Positions 51,922 to 61,125 of a DNA stretch of 64,000 nucleotides are shown here, piece after piece. A program made the position numbers and the translations under genes. Source of the DNA: Serripes groenlandicus (Eukaryota > Mollusca > Bivalvia > Cardiida > Cardiidae); contig JASEVX010000011.1 of assembly GCA_031761405.1 (NCBI GenBank), positions 64,707,217 to 64,771,216 on the forward strand. Reading direction: 5' to 3'. Every line of letters starts with the position of its first letter. Within the stretch, counting starts at the first letter, position 1. Below the pieces are notes generated by a model that had not been told where the DNA came from, made no database searches, and saw only the letters and a program-made list of their open reading frames with translations.

Positions 51922-52195
51922 AACCATGTCTTTTTCTAGTGTGGGACAACATGGTCCTTCCTTTCTAGTTTTGACCATAACCATGTCTTTTTCTAGTGTG
52001 GGACAACATAGACCTTCCTTTCCAGTTTTGACCATAACCATGTATTTTTCTAGTGTGGGACAACATGGTCCTTCCTTTCTAGTTTTGACCATAACCATGT
52101 CTTTTTCTAGTGTGGGACAACATAGATCTTCCTTTCCAGTTTTGACCATAACCATGTCTTTTTCTAGTGTGGGACAACATGGTCCTTCCTTTATA
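51922..52195. repeat. 57-bp minisatellite, 4.8 copies, alternating variants
   Basis: Unit AACCATGTCTTTTTCTAGTG then TGGGACAACATGGTCCTTCC then TTTCTAGTTTTGACCAT. Units 1, 3 and 5 carry CATGGTCC, units 2 and 4 carry CATAGAYC with TTTCCAG: a two-unit (114-bp) higher-order pattern. 57 is a multiple of 3, so both strands stay open. The resulting 19-residue repeat peptides look incidental. Confidence 0.92.
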
Positions 52196-52248
52196 TGTTG
52201 ACCACATAATCAGTTTCTGCTTTATTGATGCAGTTATTGTAAGAACCT

Positions 52249-52700
52249 CCCCACAGAAAATTTGACTGGAAATCCCACTGGGATGAGGGTGGGATCCCAG
52301 TGGGATTCCAATTGGGATCCCACCGATCCCACTGGGAAAATTGGTCGGGATCCCACCTTTATCCCAGTGGGATCCCACCCTTATCCCAGTGGGATCCCAC
52401 CATCATCCCAGTGGGATCCCACCCTTATCCCAGTGGGATCCCACCCTATCCCAGTGGGATCCCACCATCATCCCAGTGGGATCCCACCATCATCCCAGTG
52501 GGATCCCATCCTTATCCCAGTGGGATCCCGACCAATTTTCCCAGTGGGATCCCGACCAATTTTCCCAGTGGGTCCCACCTTTATCCCAATGGGATCTCAT
52601 CATTATCCCAGTGGGATCCCACCATCATCCCAGTGGAATCCCACCCTCATCCCAGTGGGATTCAAACAAATTTTTCCAGTGGGTCCCACCCGCATCCCAT
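52249..52700 (+). repeat. 22-bp palindromic array (GTGGGATCCCAC), about 16 units
   Basis: Begins CCCCACAGAAAATTTGACTGG, then about 16 units of roughly 22 bp containing CCAGTGGGATCCCACC. Some units carry GACCAATTTTC instead of ACCATCAT. The unit length is 1 mod 3 and stop-free, so all three forward frames stay open; this explains three overlapping ~140-residue frames. An inverted relative is at 57275-57492. Confidence 0.9.
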
Positions 52701-53011
52701 AGTTTTGTTGAGATTTCAATGAGATTTCAGTCAGAGAAAGGTGCAAAGTAACATTGAAATTTGAGTAAAATGTGTTCAAGAACATCTAAAATCAGTGTTG
52801 TGACCTCTGTGAATGTTCAAAAGATATATACATAAAAATTTAGAATTGAAAGGAAAACATAATTACAAACTGATTGTAGAAAAATGTGAACAGACAGATA
52901 GATGACGACAAGTGATCACAATAGCTCACCCGTCACTTTGTGCTCAGGTGTAGTTAGAAGTCATGCAGTTTAAATCAACTATAAATTATGAGCTCAAATA
53001 TCTAACAAAGT
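52701..53011. other. downstream of minus-strand terminal exon
   Basis: No gene seen. If the exon at 53018 is real, its 3' cleavage site should fall in the upper part of this stretch. Confidence 0.4.
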
Positions 53012-53022
53012 TTTATTTTATT
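53012..53022 (-). terminator. poly(A) signals, two overlapping AATAAA
   Basis: On the minus strand AATAAA occurs at 53022-53017 and 53017-53012, overlapping and following the stop codon of the exon at 53018-53157. This would give a very short 3' UTR. Confidence 0.45.
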
Positions 53023-53157
53023 TAATTAATCTTTTAATTGTATTTATTATCTCGGATGCTCCTATTTTGTTGTTGAGCTTGGGAACCACTGTTTCCATCC
53101 AGATCCTGGTCTTCTCCTCCTCTGTGGCCGTCAAATGAAAGTTGTTGAACAGTTCAC
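53018..53157 (-). CDS. candidate terminal exon, unknown protein
   Basis: A pyrimidine-rich acceptor (CATATTGTCATTTGTTTTAG) precedes an open segment whose first two bases complete a codon. It encodes 45 residues: ELFNNFHLTATEEEKTRIWM, ETVVPKLNNKIGASEIINTI, KRLIK, then TAA. The peptide is charged and helix-like, unlike the repeat-derived frames nearby, and the stop overlaps AATAAA signals. No family recognised. It needs an upstream exon ending one base into a codon; the exon-like segment at 54553-54666 joins but has a stop in that frame, so the upstream partner is unresolved. Confidence 0.45.
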
Positions 53158-53529
53158 CTAAAACAAATGACAATATGTTGTAAATTTCATGTGACAACAA
53201 GAAATAATTATACTGCATGTACAACCATAAAAATCAGTACCCTAGCTCATTCTAACCATGAGATAAAAAATCTGCCATTAATGATTTACATGATACTTAA
53301 TTTATTTGTGTTATCATTGAGCCATTAATGCAAGGCAAATGAAATACAGTACTTTAAAGTAAATGAATGAATGAATGTATATTGTTTTATGGCGCATCGA
53401 CAGCTAAGGTCATTTAGCGCGCAATTAATTACTTTAAAGTAAAACAGTACTGTGAAATACAAGTAAAAACATGATTTCTTTAATATAATAAATAAACAAA
53501 CAAGAAATATCACTGAAGATGATAAATAC

Positions 53530-53750
53530 CCCCTAAACAGCACCTTGACCTACACCATAACTTAATAAGTAAAAGGGCCATAACTCTGTAAAATAACATG
53601 CAATCGCAACCCCTTTAGGATATGCACATCTCCTCATGTAAAATTCTATTGAATTCCACCCAGTGGTTGTAAGAAATAGGCCCGACAAAATATGGCTTCT
53701 GGCCAACCGACAGCCCGACACAGTGACTCCTATATACCCCTTCATTTAAT
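53530..53750. repeat. GTTATGGCCCTTTTAC-type dispersed module
   Basis: On the minus strand: GTCGGTTGGCCAGAAGCC...ACCACTGGGTGGAATTC...AGAGTTATGGCCCTTTTACTTATT. The 'TTATGGCCCTTT' wording is typical of the ~160-bp module superfamily, compare 'AAGGGCCATAATCC' at 18354. Only one unit is seen. Confidence 0.45.
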
Positions 53751-53924
53751 AATACTTTTTCCTAAATATTTACTGGTTTAGGTCGATTTTGCGTCTTTGC
53801 TTATTTTGATGCGTCACATATAATTATATCTGCAAGATGAATGAAAACATCTGCAATACTAAATGATGTTTTACTTTAACGATTACCTTACAGACATTTC
53901 TATGATGTCCTGACATTGTCTCAA

Positions 53925-54197
53925 TATGAGCTGTTCCACCAGAAAACCAGCATCATCGACTCTGCGTAATGTATGGATCCAGGTCAGCCTGCGCAGTCCA
54001 AGGCAGGATAATCCTGACCAACACATTTCGTCTTAGATTGATAGAGGTATATAGAGTAATGATTCATGAAACATAAAATCCACAGGAGGTGGAAAGTGTC
54101 TGTCCAAGTTAGCCTGCGTGACATGCTAAGGATGATCCGGATCGTCACTTTACGCAGAGTCTACAATGTTGGTTTTCTCGCTGGACAGTTCATATGT
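53925..54197. mobile_element. MITE with ~50-bp imperfect inverted ends
   Basis: Left ATATGAGCTGTTCCACCAGAAAACCAGCATC...GACTCTGCGTAATG is the reverse complement, with about 80% identity, of the right end TTTACGCAGAGTCTAC...TTGGTTTTCTCGCTGGACAGTTCATATG. Inside, GGATCCAGGTCAGCCTGCGC faces GTCCAAGTTAGCCTGCGTGAC...GATGATCCGGATC. One arm mimics an exon. Confidence 0.7.
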
Positions 54198-54552
54198 GGA
54201 AAGGAACTGACAACTGTCAGAAGAAGTATAAAGCGATTGTTAGGATTTCTTTAACAAAACATTATTGAAAAGACTCAGGCCTCGAATTCAGCAACCATTT
54301 TTGAGAATATTCTAAAGACTCCAACAAAAAAACACTTCAAATTTCATAGACATTCATATAAGGTAAATATCTAAGTAATTATATAAAGTAAGTTTGCAAA
54401 CTTATCTCTTAATACTTTTCTAAATATTCATGGTTGAATATTGCACTCTTTCAAATAATAGGTTTAATTTTCATTAATTTGACAGGACTGTATGAAAATT
54501 TACATTTGAGGACTTAATCCTCAAGTCAGGTATATAAATATAAAATATTCAC

Positions 54553-54666
54553 CTTTGTTGTCAATAGTTTATCTGGAACACCGGGAGCAGGTTACTGTGG
54601 TAGTGTCCTTGAAACTTTCGTCAGTTTTCCCAAGCTAGAATGTTTTCCTAATTCTGCCCGCTTCCT
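54553..54666 (-). pseudogene. exon-like segment with one in-frame stop
   Basis: Bounded by a good acceptor (GCATACTTTTCAG|AGG) and donor (ACAAAG|GTGAAT); length 114, a multiple of three. In frame 0 it reads RKRAELGKHSSLGKLTKVSR TLPQ, a TAA stop, then PAPGVPDKLLTTK. The other two frames are closed early. Options: a 5' UTR or lncRNA exon, a real exon with a disabling stop in this allele, or a short peptide MF-RKRAEL...LPQ when joined to exon 1 at 55835. No family recognised. Confidence 0.35.
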
Positions 54667-54809
54667 CTGAAAAGTATGCATTCAAGTATTAATTCAAATT
54701 AATTTGAACAGCTGGTTTAGGCAAATATAATTTGTAAATGTGGGAATGTGTCTTGAATTTGTGCATTCTGCTCCAGTAAAAATTTATGGTTCAAACAAAT
54801 CAGATCCAA

Positions 54810-55031
54810 GCCCCAGTAGCTCAGTGAGTCGCTAGCGACGCGGGCTGTCAATCCAAGGGTTGTGAGTTTGAATCCAAGCTCGGCCAACATTCTTTCCGAC
54901 GATTGAAAAGTCATTGTGACCTGCATAATTCGTCTTTCACCAATGGGCTGTTTAACAATCTATGTGGAAAAGCAACCAGTTGCTTAGAAACTATGTTGAA
55001 AACAGCGTTAAACCCCAATCAATCAAACAAA
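54810..55031 (+). mobile_element. SINE type B with good tRNA-like head
   Basis: GCCCCAGTAGCTCAGTGAGTCGC A-box region, GTTGTGAGTTTGAATCCAAGCTCGGCC B-box region; body CACCAATGGGCTG...TCTATGTGGAAAAGC; 3' end ACAGCGTTAAACCCCAATCAATCAAAC. It lacks the internal GAGAAAGCCAGGAAACACATG segment of the other copies. Confidence 0.82.
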
Positions 55032-55049
55032 AGTTAATGTCATATTGCA

Positions 55050-55440
55050 ATCAATACAAAAGTCCCCTACCTCTAAGTGTGACCTTGACCTTTGTGGTAC
55101 AGGCCTGTGTCTTGGGTGCCACCTCATCATGGTGAACATGTGTGCCCAGTAACTTAGAAATCCTATGATGCATGGTTTAGATATGAGCCGAACAAGGTAG
55201 TCCTATCAAACTGTACTCATTTTGACCTTTGACCTCTAAGTGTGACCTGCACATTTGAGGTACAGGCCTGGGTCTTGTGCACGCCAGGCCACCTCAGCAT
55301 GGTTAACGGGTGTGCCAAGTTTCTTTGAAATCCTATGATGGATAGTTAAGATGCGGGCCGGACAAAGTTAGGTGGGACTGACGGACAGAATCGACCAAAC
55401 CTATAGTCCCCATCCGGTCACTGAACGGTAAGGGACTAAT
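55050..55440 (+). mobile_element. two 163-bp modules ending in a Helitron-like hairpin
   Basis: CTCTAAGTGTGACC recurs at 55071 and 55234 (163 bp). Units share GTACAGGCCTG, GCCACCTCA.CATGGT and AAATCCTATGATG. The 3' end is GACGGACAGAATCG...AGTCCCCATCCGGTCACTGAACGG...AGGGACTAAT: a terminal hairpin followed by CTAA|T, as expected for a Helitron 3' end (hairpin, CTRR, host T). Confidence 0.65.
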
Positions 55441-55830
55441 AAAAAAATAGTTTTCTCCTGCATCAATGTTTAGGTGGGTGCTGTACGCAGGTTAACATAT
55501 TCCAATTATATGATCAGTGTTTTGTGGGTTTTTTAACCCAAATTTGGGCCGACATTCACAATAAAAAGACTTAATTCCCTTTTTTTTCACAAAAGTAGGT
55601 CTAAATTTCACAAAATTTGCCTTTTATCACATTTAACATGTCAATATTTTCACAATGGAAAGGGCCCTGGTCACAAAACAGCGAGAAAAAACACTGATGA
55701 TCAAATAAATGTTTTAAAATATTTCTGTAATATTAATCTTTTGGGACAGAGGGGGAATTTTGAGATCTTCGTCACAGCTTTTTGATTGCAATAAAAATGA
55801 AATAATGCAAGATAAAGGAAAAGTATTTAC
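55441..55830. other. possible intron, no gene seen
   Basis: AT-rich; phrases such as ATGATCAGTGTTTTGTGGGTTTTTT recur loosely near 56240, suggesting a decayed dispersed repeat. Confidence 0.35.
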
Positions 55831-55834
55831 TTAC

Positions 55835-55975
55835 GAACATTCTAGAACACTTTATCCCTCAACCAAACAAAAATAAATGCAAGCATCGGCGATAAATTGC
55901 ATATACAATCCGTGAATCAGCATCCGTGTTGAAAATGGTCGCCATCATGGTTTGAACAGACGCTCGATCTTTTAT
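55835..55975 (-). other. candidate first exon (mostly 5' UTR)
   Basis: Downstream (minus strand) of the CRE-type element. It ends at AGAATGTTC|GTAAGTAAA, a consensus donor. An upstream frame starts CCATGATGGCGACC (55948) and stops after 29 codons (MMATIFNTDADSRIVYAIYR...). A later ATG directly before the donor would give M-F joined in phase 0 to the segment ending 54553. Extent of the 5' side is a guess. Confidence 0.35.
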
Positions 55976-55978
55976 TTA

Positions 55979-55986
55979 TGACGTCA
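55979..55986. promoter_or_regulatory. CRE palindrome TGACGTCA
   Basis: Perfect cAMP-response-element palindrome, with a half-site TGACGT at 56000-56005, just upstream of the minus-strand exon-like segment ending at 55835. Together they suggest a promoter firing toward lower coordinates. Confidence 0.45.
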
Positions 55987-56089
55987 TGCCACGCGCAAAT
56001 GACGTACCATATTTTAAACATAAATAATTCATGTTAAAAAAATAAAGACGGTCGATGGGATGCAATGAATTGGTAGACGCATTTTTTAT

Positions 56090-56780
56090 GTATCTAAAGC
56101 AGACAAAAAGTGTCTTCCTTTCTCACAATATTTTAAAATTAAAAGTTTGTTAGCTGAAAGTATCTCCTGCGTCAAATCCCAGAATGGCTTATTAGAAACC
56201 CAGCAACAATGTTTAGGTGCACCATGGGTGCTGTTTTCCAATGATCAGTGTTTTGTGTTTTTTTCAACCTAAAGAATTTATAAAAAAATCTGGACAAATG
56301 TGCGCAGAGGCATGTATTTAAGCAATTTGGAAATCCAGTTGATGACATGTCATACATTAATTAATTTGAACTGACCCGAATATAAATGCTTCGAAAAATC
56401 CATTTTACTTATGCAAGTGTGGCTGTCTAAATCACGTGACCTAACATATTCACAGCCCTTTGTTTTAATTTCCCCGGATATTGAGCTACGTCATATGAAA
56501 ACCCACATTATTTATCAATGAGCTACGATCACATTTCATACTTCTATGTCAGCTTTTCACTGAGTCATTGTTATTCCCCTGTGGAGTTAAAGATGTTTTT
56601 TGTGACAATATGAATGGCGAAAACGAAAGATCCTGACCAGACTATATATATAAATATATATATGAATATCAACTGGTTGCAGAGACCCAAAATGTCATTT
56701 TTGTCATTTGTGTATGACGTGGCTCATTTGTGGAGGAAAGAAGTAGGTCAGAGCTGCAGAGTTTTTTCCTGGGTAAATAA
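56090..56780. other. intergenic, nothing firm
   Basis: ACGCATTTTTTATGTATCTAAAGCAGAC near 56078 is a decayed MITE end. No gene. Confidence 0.4.
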
Positions 56781-56784
56781 GTTG

Positions 56785-57012
56785 ACCCTTACCTATTTGT
56801 AGACGCATTTATATGCATCTGCAGCTAACACATTTCAATAACATTGTGACAAAAGGAGAAATTGCTACTTTAACTATGATTTTTTCAACTCTATTATTCA
56901 TTTCACCCAGGGACAATACATATACTGTTCAACTTATGTTTGAAGAGATAATCAACAATTTGCCTATAAGTTTAAAGATCGTCTGCTGAAGATTTGTTTG
57001 TAAAAAGGATTG
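56785..57012. mobile_element. TTAA-MITE, old copy
   Basis: TGACCCTTACCTATTTGTAGACGC...CATCTGCAGCTAACAC left; AAGATCGTCTGCTGAAGATTTG...AAAAAGGATTGA right; hairpin reduced to GAGAAATTGC. Confidence 0.6.
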
Positions 57013-57274
57013 AGGCAAGCATTTTTTTTTAGTGTGATTTTTTTCTTCAAATTAAGTGCAGATTATGATTCCTGATTTCATGTGATCTAATTTGAATAGC
57101 TAAATGTCCATATTAAAATTGCAGACAATTGAAAAAAAAAAAAAAAAAGTTTTTTCTTTCAATAAATCAACAACAACAAATAATTTAAGTTCATTAATAA
57201 CTGTTTTATCAAAGTAGACAAAGTATAAGTCTTAGAAGTATAATTGAAGTACCATGCATGCAATGTCAATTTTC
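57013..57274. other. intergenic, A-rich
   Basis: Includes an A17 run near 57131. No gene. Confidence 0.45.
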
Positions 57275-57492
57275 TAGTGAAAATTTAATGGGATCCCACT
57301 GGGAAATCTACTCAATCTCAGTGGGATTGATGTCATTTTCACCGGGATCCCAGTCACTGGGATCCCGGTCACCAGTATCCCACTGGGATTAATTTCTATC
57401 CCACTGAAATGATGACATCCCGCTGGGATATGATCATCCCACTGGGATCCCACTGGGATCCCGGTGGGATCCCAGTTTGATTTTCTGTAGGG
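57275..57492 (-). mobile_element. inverted GGGATCCC element, right partner
   Basis: Repeated CCCACTGGGAT / GGGATCCC words between GTGAAAATTTAATGGGATCC and GGGATCCCAGTTTGATTTTC then TGTAGGG. The right end is the reverse complement, about 17 of 21, of the left end of the array at 52249. It can be read as a MITE with its own inverted ends or as the far end of a 5.2-kb segment. Confidence 0.7.
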
Positions 57493-57930
57493 CTACTGTG
57501 GCCATGTGGTTACCATGGTACAATTTAAATTTGTAAATAAGTAAACCTTTTTATCAGAAAAGGATCCATATATTACATCTAATATAAATCTCGAATGTAT
57601 CCAAAAGGCATCTGCTGGAAGAGTAAAAAGGGTGTAATGATGTTTGAAAGGTTTAATGATAGCTCCAAGTGGGAACTGAATAGGGCTATTATGTTGGCTT
57701 TAAATAATGTTAATTTGATCTAGTCGAGGTTGTTTTCAAAACACTCATTTGCTTTTTGCTTTCGTCGTCTCACGTAACAGGCCATTATACACTTTCAATA
57801 TGGTGACATGTGTCTCTCAAAATGAACTACCTTTTTCATCTCCATTTTCATCTAACAGAAGACAATAAAAAATTGCTAAAAAGTTACTTTTTCAAAAATG
57901 TTTCTAATTTTTAGCATCATGTCTTGATAT
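57493..57930. other. intergenic, nothing recognised
   Basis: No gene. Confidence 0.45.
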
Positions 57931-58160
57931 TTAACCCTTTCCCTCATAGGACAATTCTGCAGCAGACGACTTTGAACATATGTTGTCAAAAAGTAGAAAA
58001 TCTCCATAATTGAATGGATAACCTATGACCAAAAGTGGAAAACATTGTGGCAAAAGGAGAAATTGCACATTTTGTGCAATTTCTTCTTTTGTCACTATGT
58101 TTTCAAATAGCCGTCTGCTGCAGAGGCGTCAGAAAGTGTCTATATGAGGGAAAGGGTTAA
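57931..58160 (+). mobile_element. TTAA-MITE, young, full length
   Basis: Exactly 230 bp. Hairpin GCACATTTTGTGC fully paired in the stem; GTTTTCAAATAGCCGTCTGC instead of CAAAAAGCCG. Confidence 0.93.
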
Positions 58161-58194
58161 AAGAGACAAGTCAACATTATTTCTGTATAAGCTT

Positions 58195-58352
58195 TATCCC
58201 TTTCTTAAAAGCATGTACATTTTGACACATCTGCAGCAGATGACTTTTGAGCACAAAATTGCAAATTAATTAAACTTGCATTCAAAGAGAATTTCCATAT
58301 TTTTGTCTTGATGTTGTTCAAAGTTTCTGAGTTGTTGTATGGGGGAAATCGC
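58195..58352. repeat. TTAA-MITE, old, reduced
   Basis: ATCCCTTTCTTAAAAGCATG...CATCTGCAGCAGATGAC left; GTTGTATGGGGGAAATCGCTAA right; no hairpin. Confidence 0.55.
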
Positions 58353-58645
58353 TAATATGAGGGAGTTAAATTTCATTTCATTTTCAAATTCCATTGGTAT
58401 GGATAAATTTGTAACAGTATAATGGTCTAATGAATGATTAAATAGAGCCATTACTACTAATATGTAGTTGCATATTATGCACTGATCCACACAATCCATA
58501 ACGACAGTTACTACATGTAGTAGGTCACAATGTACTTATGTTTAGAACAGGATATCAACTTTTATCAGTTATCATTTTCCGTTTCGAAAACAAAATTTTC
58601 AATTCTTTAAATGAGTTGACAACTCTATACGGAGATTTTAGAAAT
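58353..58645. other. intergenic, nothing recognised
   Basis: No gene. The 77-residue minus frame here has no support. Confidence 0.4.
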
Positions 58646-58887
58646 TGCTCATGTTGAACAATCTCTCCTTTTCCCACATTTTGTTTTCTAAAATTGACTG
58701 CTGCTTAACCTTTTCTAAGATACAGACACTTTCAGACAACTCATAATGATAAATTTCTCCTTTTGCCGCAATGTTTTCAACTCTATTGAATTATTGTTTT
58801 TCCATTTACAGAGAGATTTTTGCCTATATTAAAGTTTTCAAAGTCGTCTGCTGAGGATTTGTTGTATGCTAAGGACCGAGGGGTTAA
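58646..58887. repeat. TTAA-MITE pieces, old
   Basis: A centre (GAAATTGCTCATGTTGAACAATCTCTCC) of one copy, then another copy CTTAACCTTTTCTAAGATACAGACAC...GTCGTCTGCTGAGGATTTG...GAGGGGTTAA. Confidence 0.55.
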
Positions 58888-59905
58888 ATTACTGTTGTTC
58901 TGTACTACGATATAGCAGTGCATTCAAACTTTTAGACACAAACTATTGAGCTATTAATATATCCATAGATCCCCAAACATAGATACAAGTTTCCATATAA
59001 CTCAATTAAAATGTTTGGACTTTTGAAAGACTTGTGTTGAATGCTTTGGTATATTGCAATATTGAATTAATAAAAAGATTATTAAAGTATTGAAAGGAAA
59101 ATATCATAATTGATATGAAATTGCTGTTCTTGGCCTTATTTTAAACAAACATAACTATAACATGACTAGCAAGACAAAGTTAAATTTATTAAGAATTCTA
59201 ATGTTTCCTCTTGTGAAATTCCATGGCCTTGAGCTTGTCACTTGCTACATTTTTTCAATGTAGATCAAGCGTAATGATTGGTTTCTGAATGTCGATATCA
59301 TGACCTATAGTTCATTATGATAAGGGTTTTCACTGTAAAAAAAACCTTCCCACAATGCCTTTCACCTTTCACTGAAAGGTATATAGGACATCCTTCAGGG
59401 ACGATCACTTTTTTAGTGCAAATCGGTTTTTGATTTTCAATAGAAAGTAGCGATATGGAAGGCAGTTTTGTATAAGTTATTGAAACTCTAATCTGCTCCT
59501 TATAAAAACGAATCATGGCTGAACATTCTGTAAGGGAGATGAAGCATGCTAATTTATTCTGACAGGCATTTTTAAACTTAAGATCTTTCCCAATATGAGA
59601 GTATTCTACGTTAAGTTTTTACAGAGTTTTAAAACATTAAAAGTAGTACATCTAACAGTATAAGACATTGATAGTTTGTAAGAATTGATTCTGATTTTGA
59701 TGTAATTACATGCTGAAGAATGACTGATGCAAGCTTAAATAATCAAGTTTGAATTAAGAAAGAAAAAAAAAAACTTAATTCTGACCCACCTTTAAATTCA
59801 TTCATTTACTGCTACAATATTTTCTAGTATACTTGAGGATAAGGAATTGAGAATATTTGTAGACTTATCTGCATTAGTACTTTGCACTTCCCAGAGGACT
59901 GGATA
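58888..59905. other. intergenic, nothing recognised
   Basis: No gene; the palindrome-like CCTTTCACCTTTCACTGAAAGG near 59358 is short. Confidence 0.45.
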
Positions 59906-59909
59906 TGGA

Positions 59910-60030
59910 ATCTGGTCTTTTCCCAACAATACATCTCTTATGACTCGACTAAACCCGATGTTGTGGGTACCCAAAAGAACTGTCTCAATGAGGGTCATAT
60001 AATTAAGGATTTCGAGATGTGAAATACATA
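59910..60030 (+). mobile_element. PAL palindromic MITE, truncated copy
   Basis: Left flank TCTTTTCCCAACAATACATCTCTTATGACTCGAC, one arm AAACCCGATGTTGTGGGTAC then CCAAAAGAACTGTCTCA (the CCC allele), then a jump to the right flank GGTCATATAATTAAGGATTTCGAG. The second arm has been deleted. Confidence 0.7.
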
Positions 60031-60382
60031 ATGTTCTCTTCTTATCATGAGCTTTAATTGACTCCCTCTAGATTGACCCAGATATAACGTGGGAGTCATT
60101 ACGGGTAAAGGAGAAATTAATTCTTCAGCTCAATGAGTCAATAATTCAGATCATTTGAAAAGCTGAAAGCATCTCAAAAAGGTGTAATCTGATGAATCTA
60201 TTGGCTGCGAGTAAGCTTTTTATCCGGGGAGGGGGGTGGTGGCAAAATTAGATACAAGAGAAGTAAACCCTCGGAACAAGAACCAGCATGTATTACCACT
60301 AACTCTGACCTGGTTTCATAAAAAACACTCATGTAATCTCCTGAATTCATAAAAGCATACTTAACAGTAGAGTTATTTTGTT
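60031..60382. other. intergenic, nothing recognised
   Basis: G-rich GGGGAGGGGGGTGGTGG at about 60224-60240. No gene. Confidence 0.4.
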
Positions 60383-60512
60383 TTAACCCTTTCCCTGAAT
60401 ACAACAAATCTGCAGCAAATGACTTTGAAAACACTGAGGCAAAAAAGAATGGAATATCTCTATAAATGAGAGTATAATTATTGAACAGATTTGAACAAAT
60501 TGTGAGGCATCA
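60383..60512. repeat. TTAA-MITE left half
   Basis: TTAACCCTTTCCCTGAATACAACAAATCTGCAGCAAATGACTTTG...TATAATTATTGAACAG; the right half is unrecognisable. Confidence 0.65.
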
Positions 60513-60895
60513 AATGTCATCAGTATCAGTGAGAAGTTAATGGCTTCAAGCACAATAAGTGTTTCTATATCTAGGAACAAGATACTTATTACAACTATTT
60601 TGCATATATAGCTATCAATTAAACATGCTGACTTGGGTTCCCAGACTTTGCTTCAAACTCACTCTGAATCAATTGAATCACATATTTTTCTCATTTCTTT
60701 GTGGGCTTACCATGTCATAAACTCCCTTTTTTATGATAAATGTTATGAAAAGATTGTGTTATGGGTAATATTCCACTTAATAATTTCTGCCCGCTTTATT
60801 ACCATGGTAATGTCTGTGCTAAATGATTTCGCTTTGATGTAAGCGTTCAGCACATTTTCTGGACTTGAAGCAATTTAATAAAGGACTGATATCCT

Positions 60896-61125
60896 TAAAC
60901 CCTTACCCTCATACAGCTCACACTTCTAATGGCTTCCAAGGTGATACATTTTTCATCATAATGAAAAAAATCTATTATCATTATTAGCAATGGTTTATTT
61001 GGCAGTAAGTTCACATATTCTGATACCACCATTTCTGTAATCTGTATGTAAGATTTACTTGACTCTGCCCTACAATGTTTATTAGATGCAACAGTATCTA
61101 CATTTTCTAAGAGGGGAAGAGTTAA
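60896..61125. repeat. TTAA-MITE, strongly decayed
   Basis: TTAAACCCTTACCCTCATACAGC at one end and AGAGGGGAAGAGTTAA at the other, 230 bp apart. Confidence 0.5.

Noticed and set aside
51839..52201. 120-residue plus frame and 95-residue minus frame with 19-residue repeats
   Set aside because: Product of the 57-bp minisatellite, open on both strands because 57 is a multiple of three.
52262..52751. Three overlapping forward frames of about 140 residues rich in SQWDP
   Set aside because: They are translations of the stop-free 22-bp palindromic array in all three frames; no splice or expression context.
53905..53957. Exon-like peptide VDDAGFLVEQLILRQCQDII
   Set aside because: It is the inverted arm of the MITE at 53925-54197, and its phase does not fit the exon at 53157.
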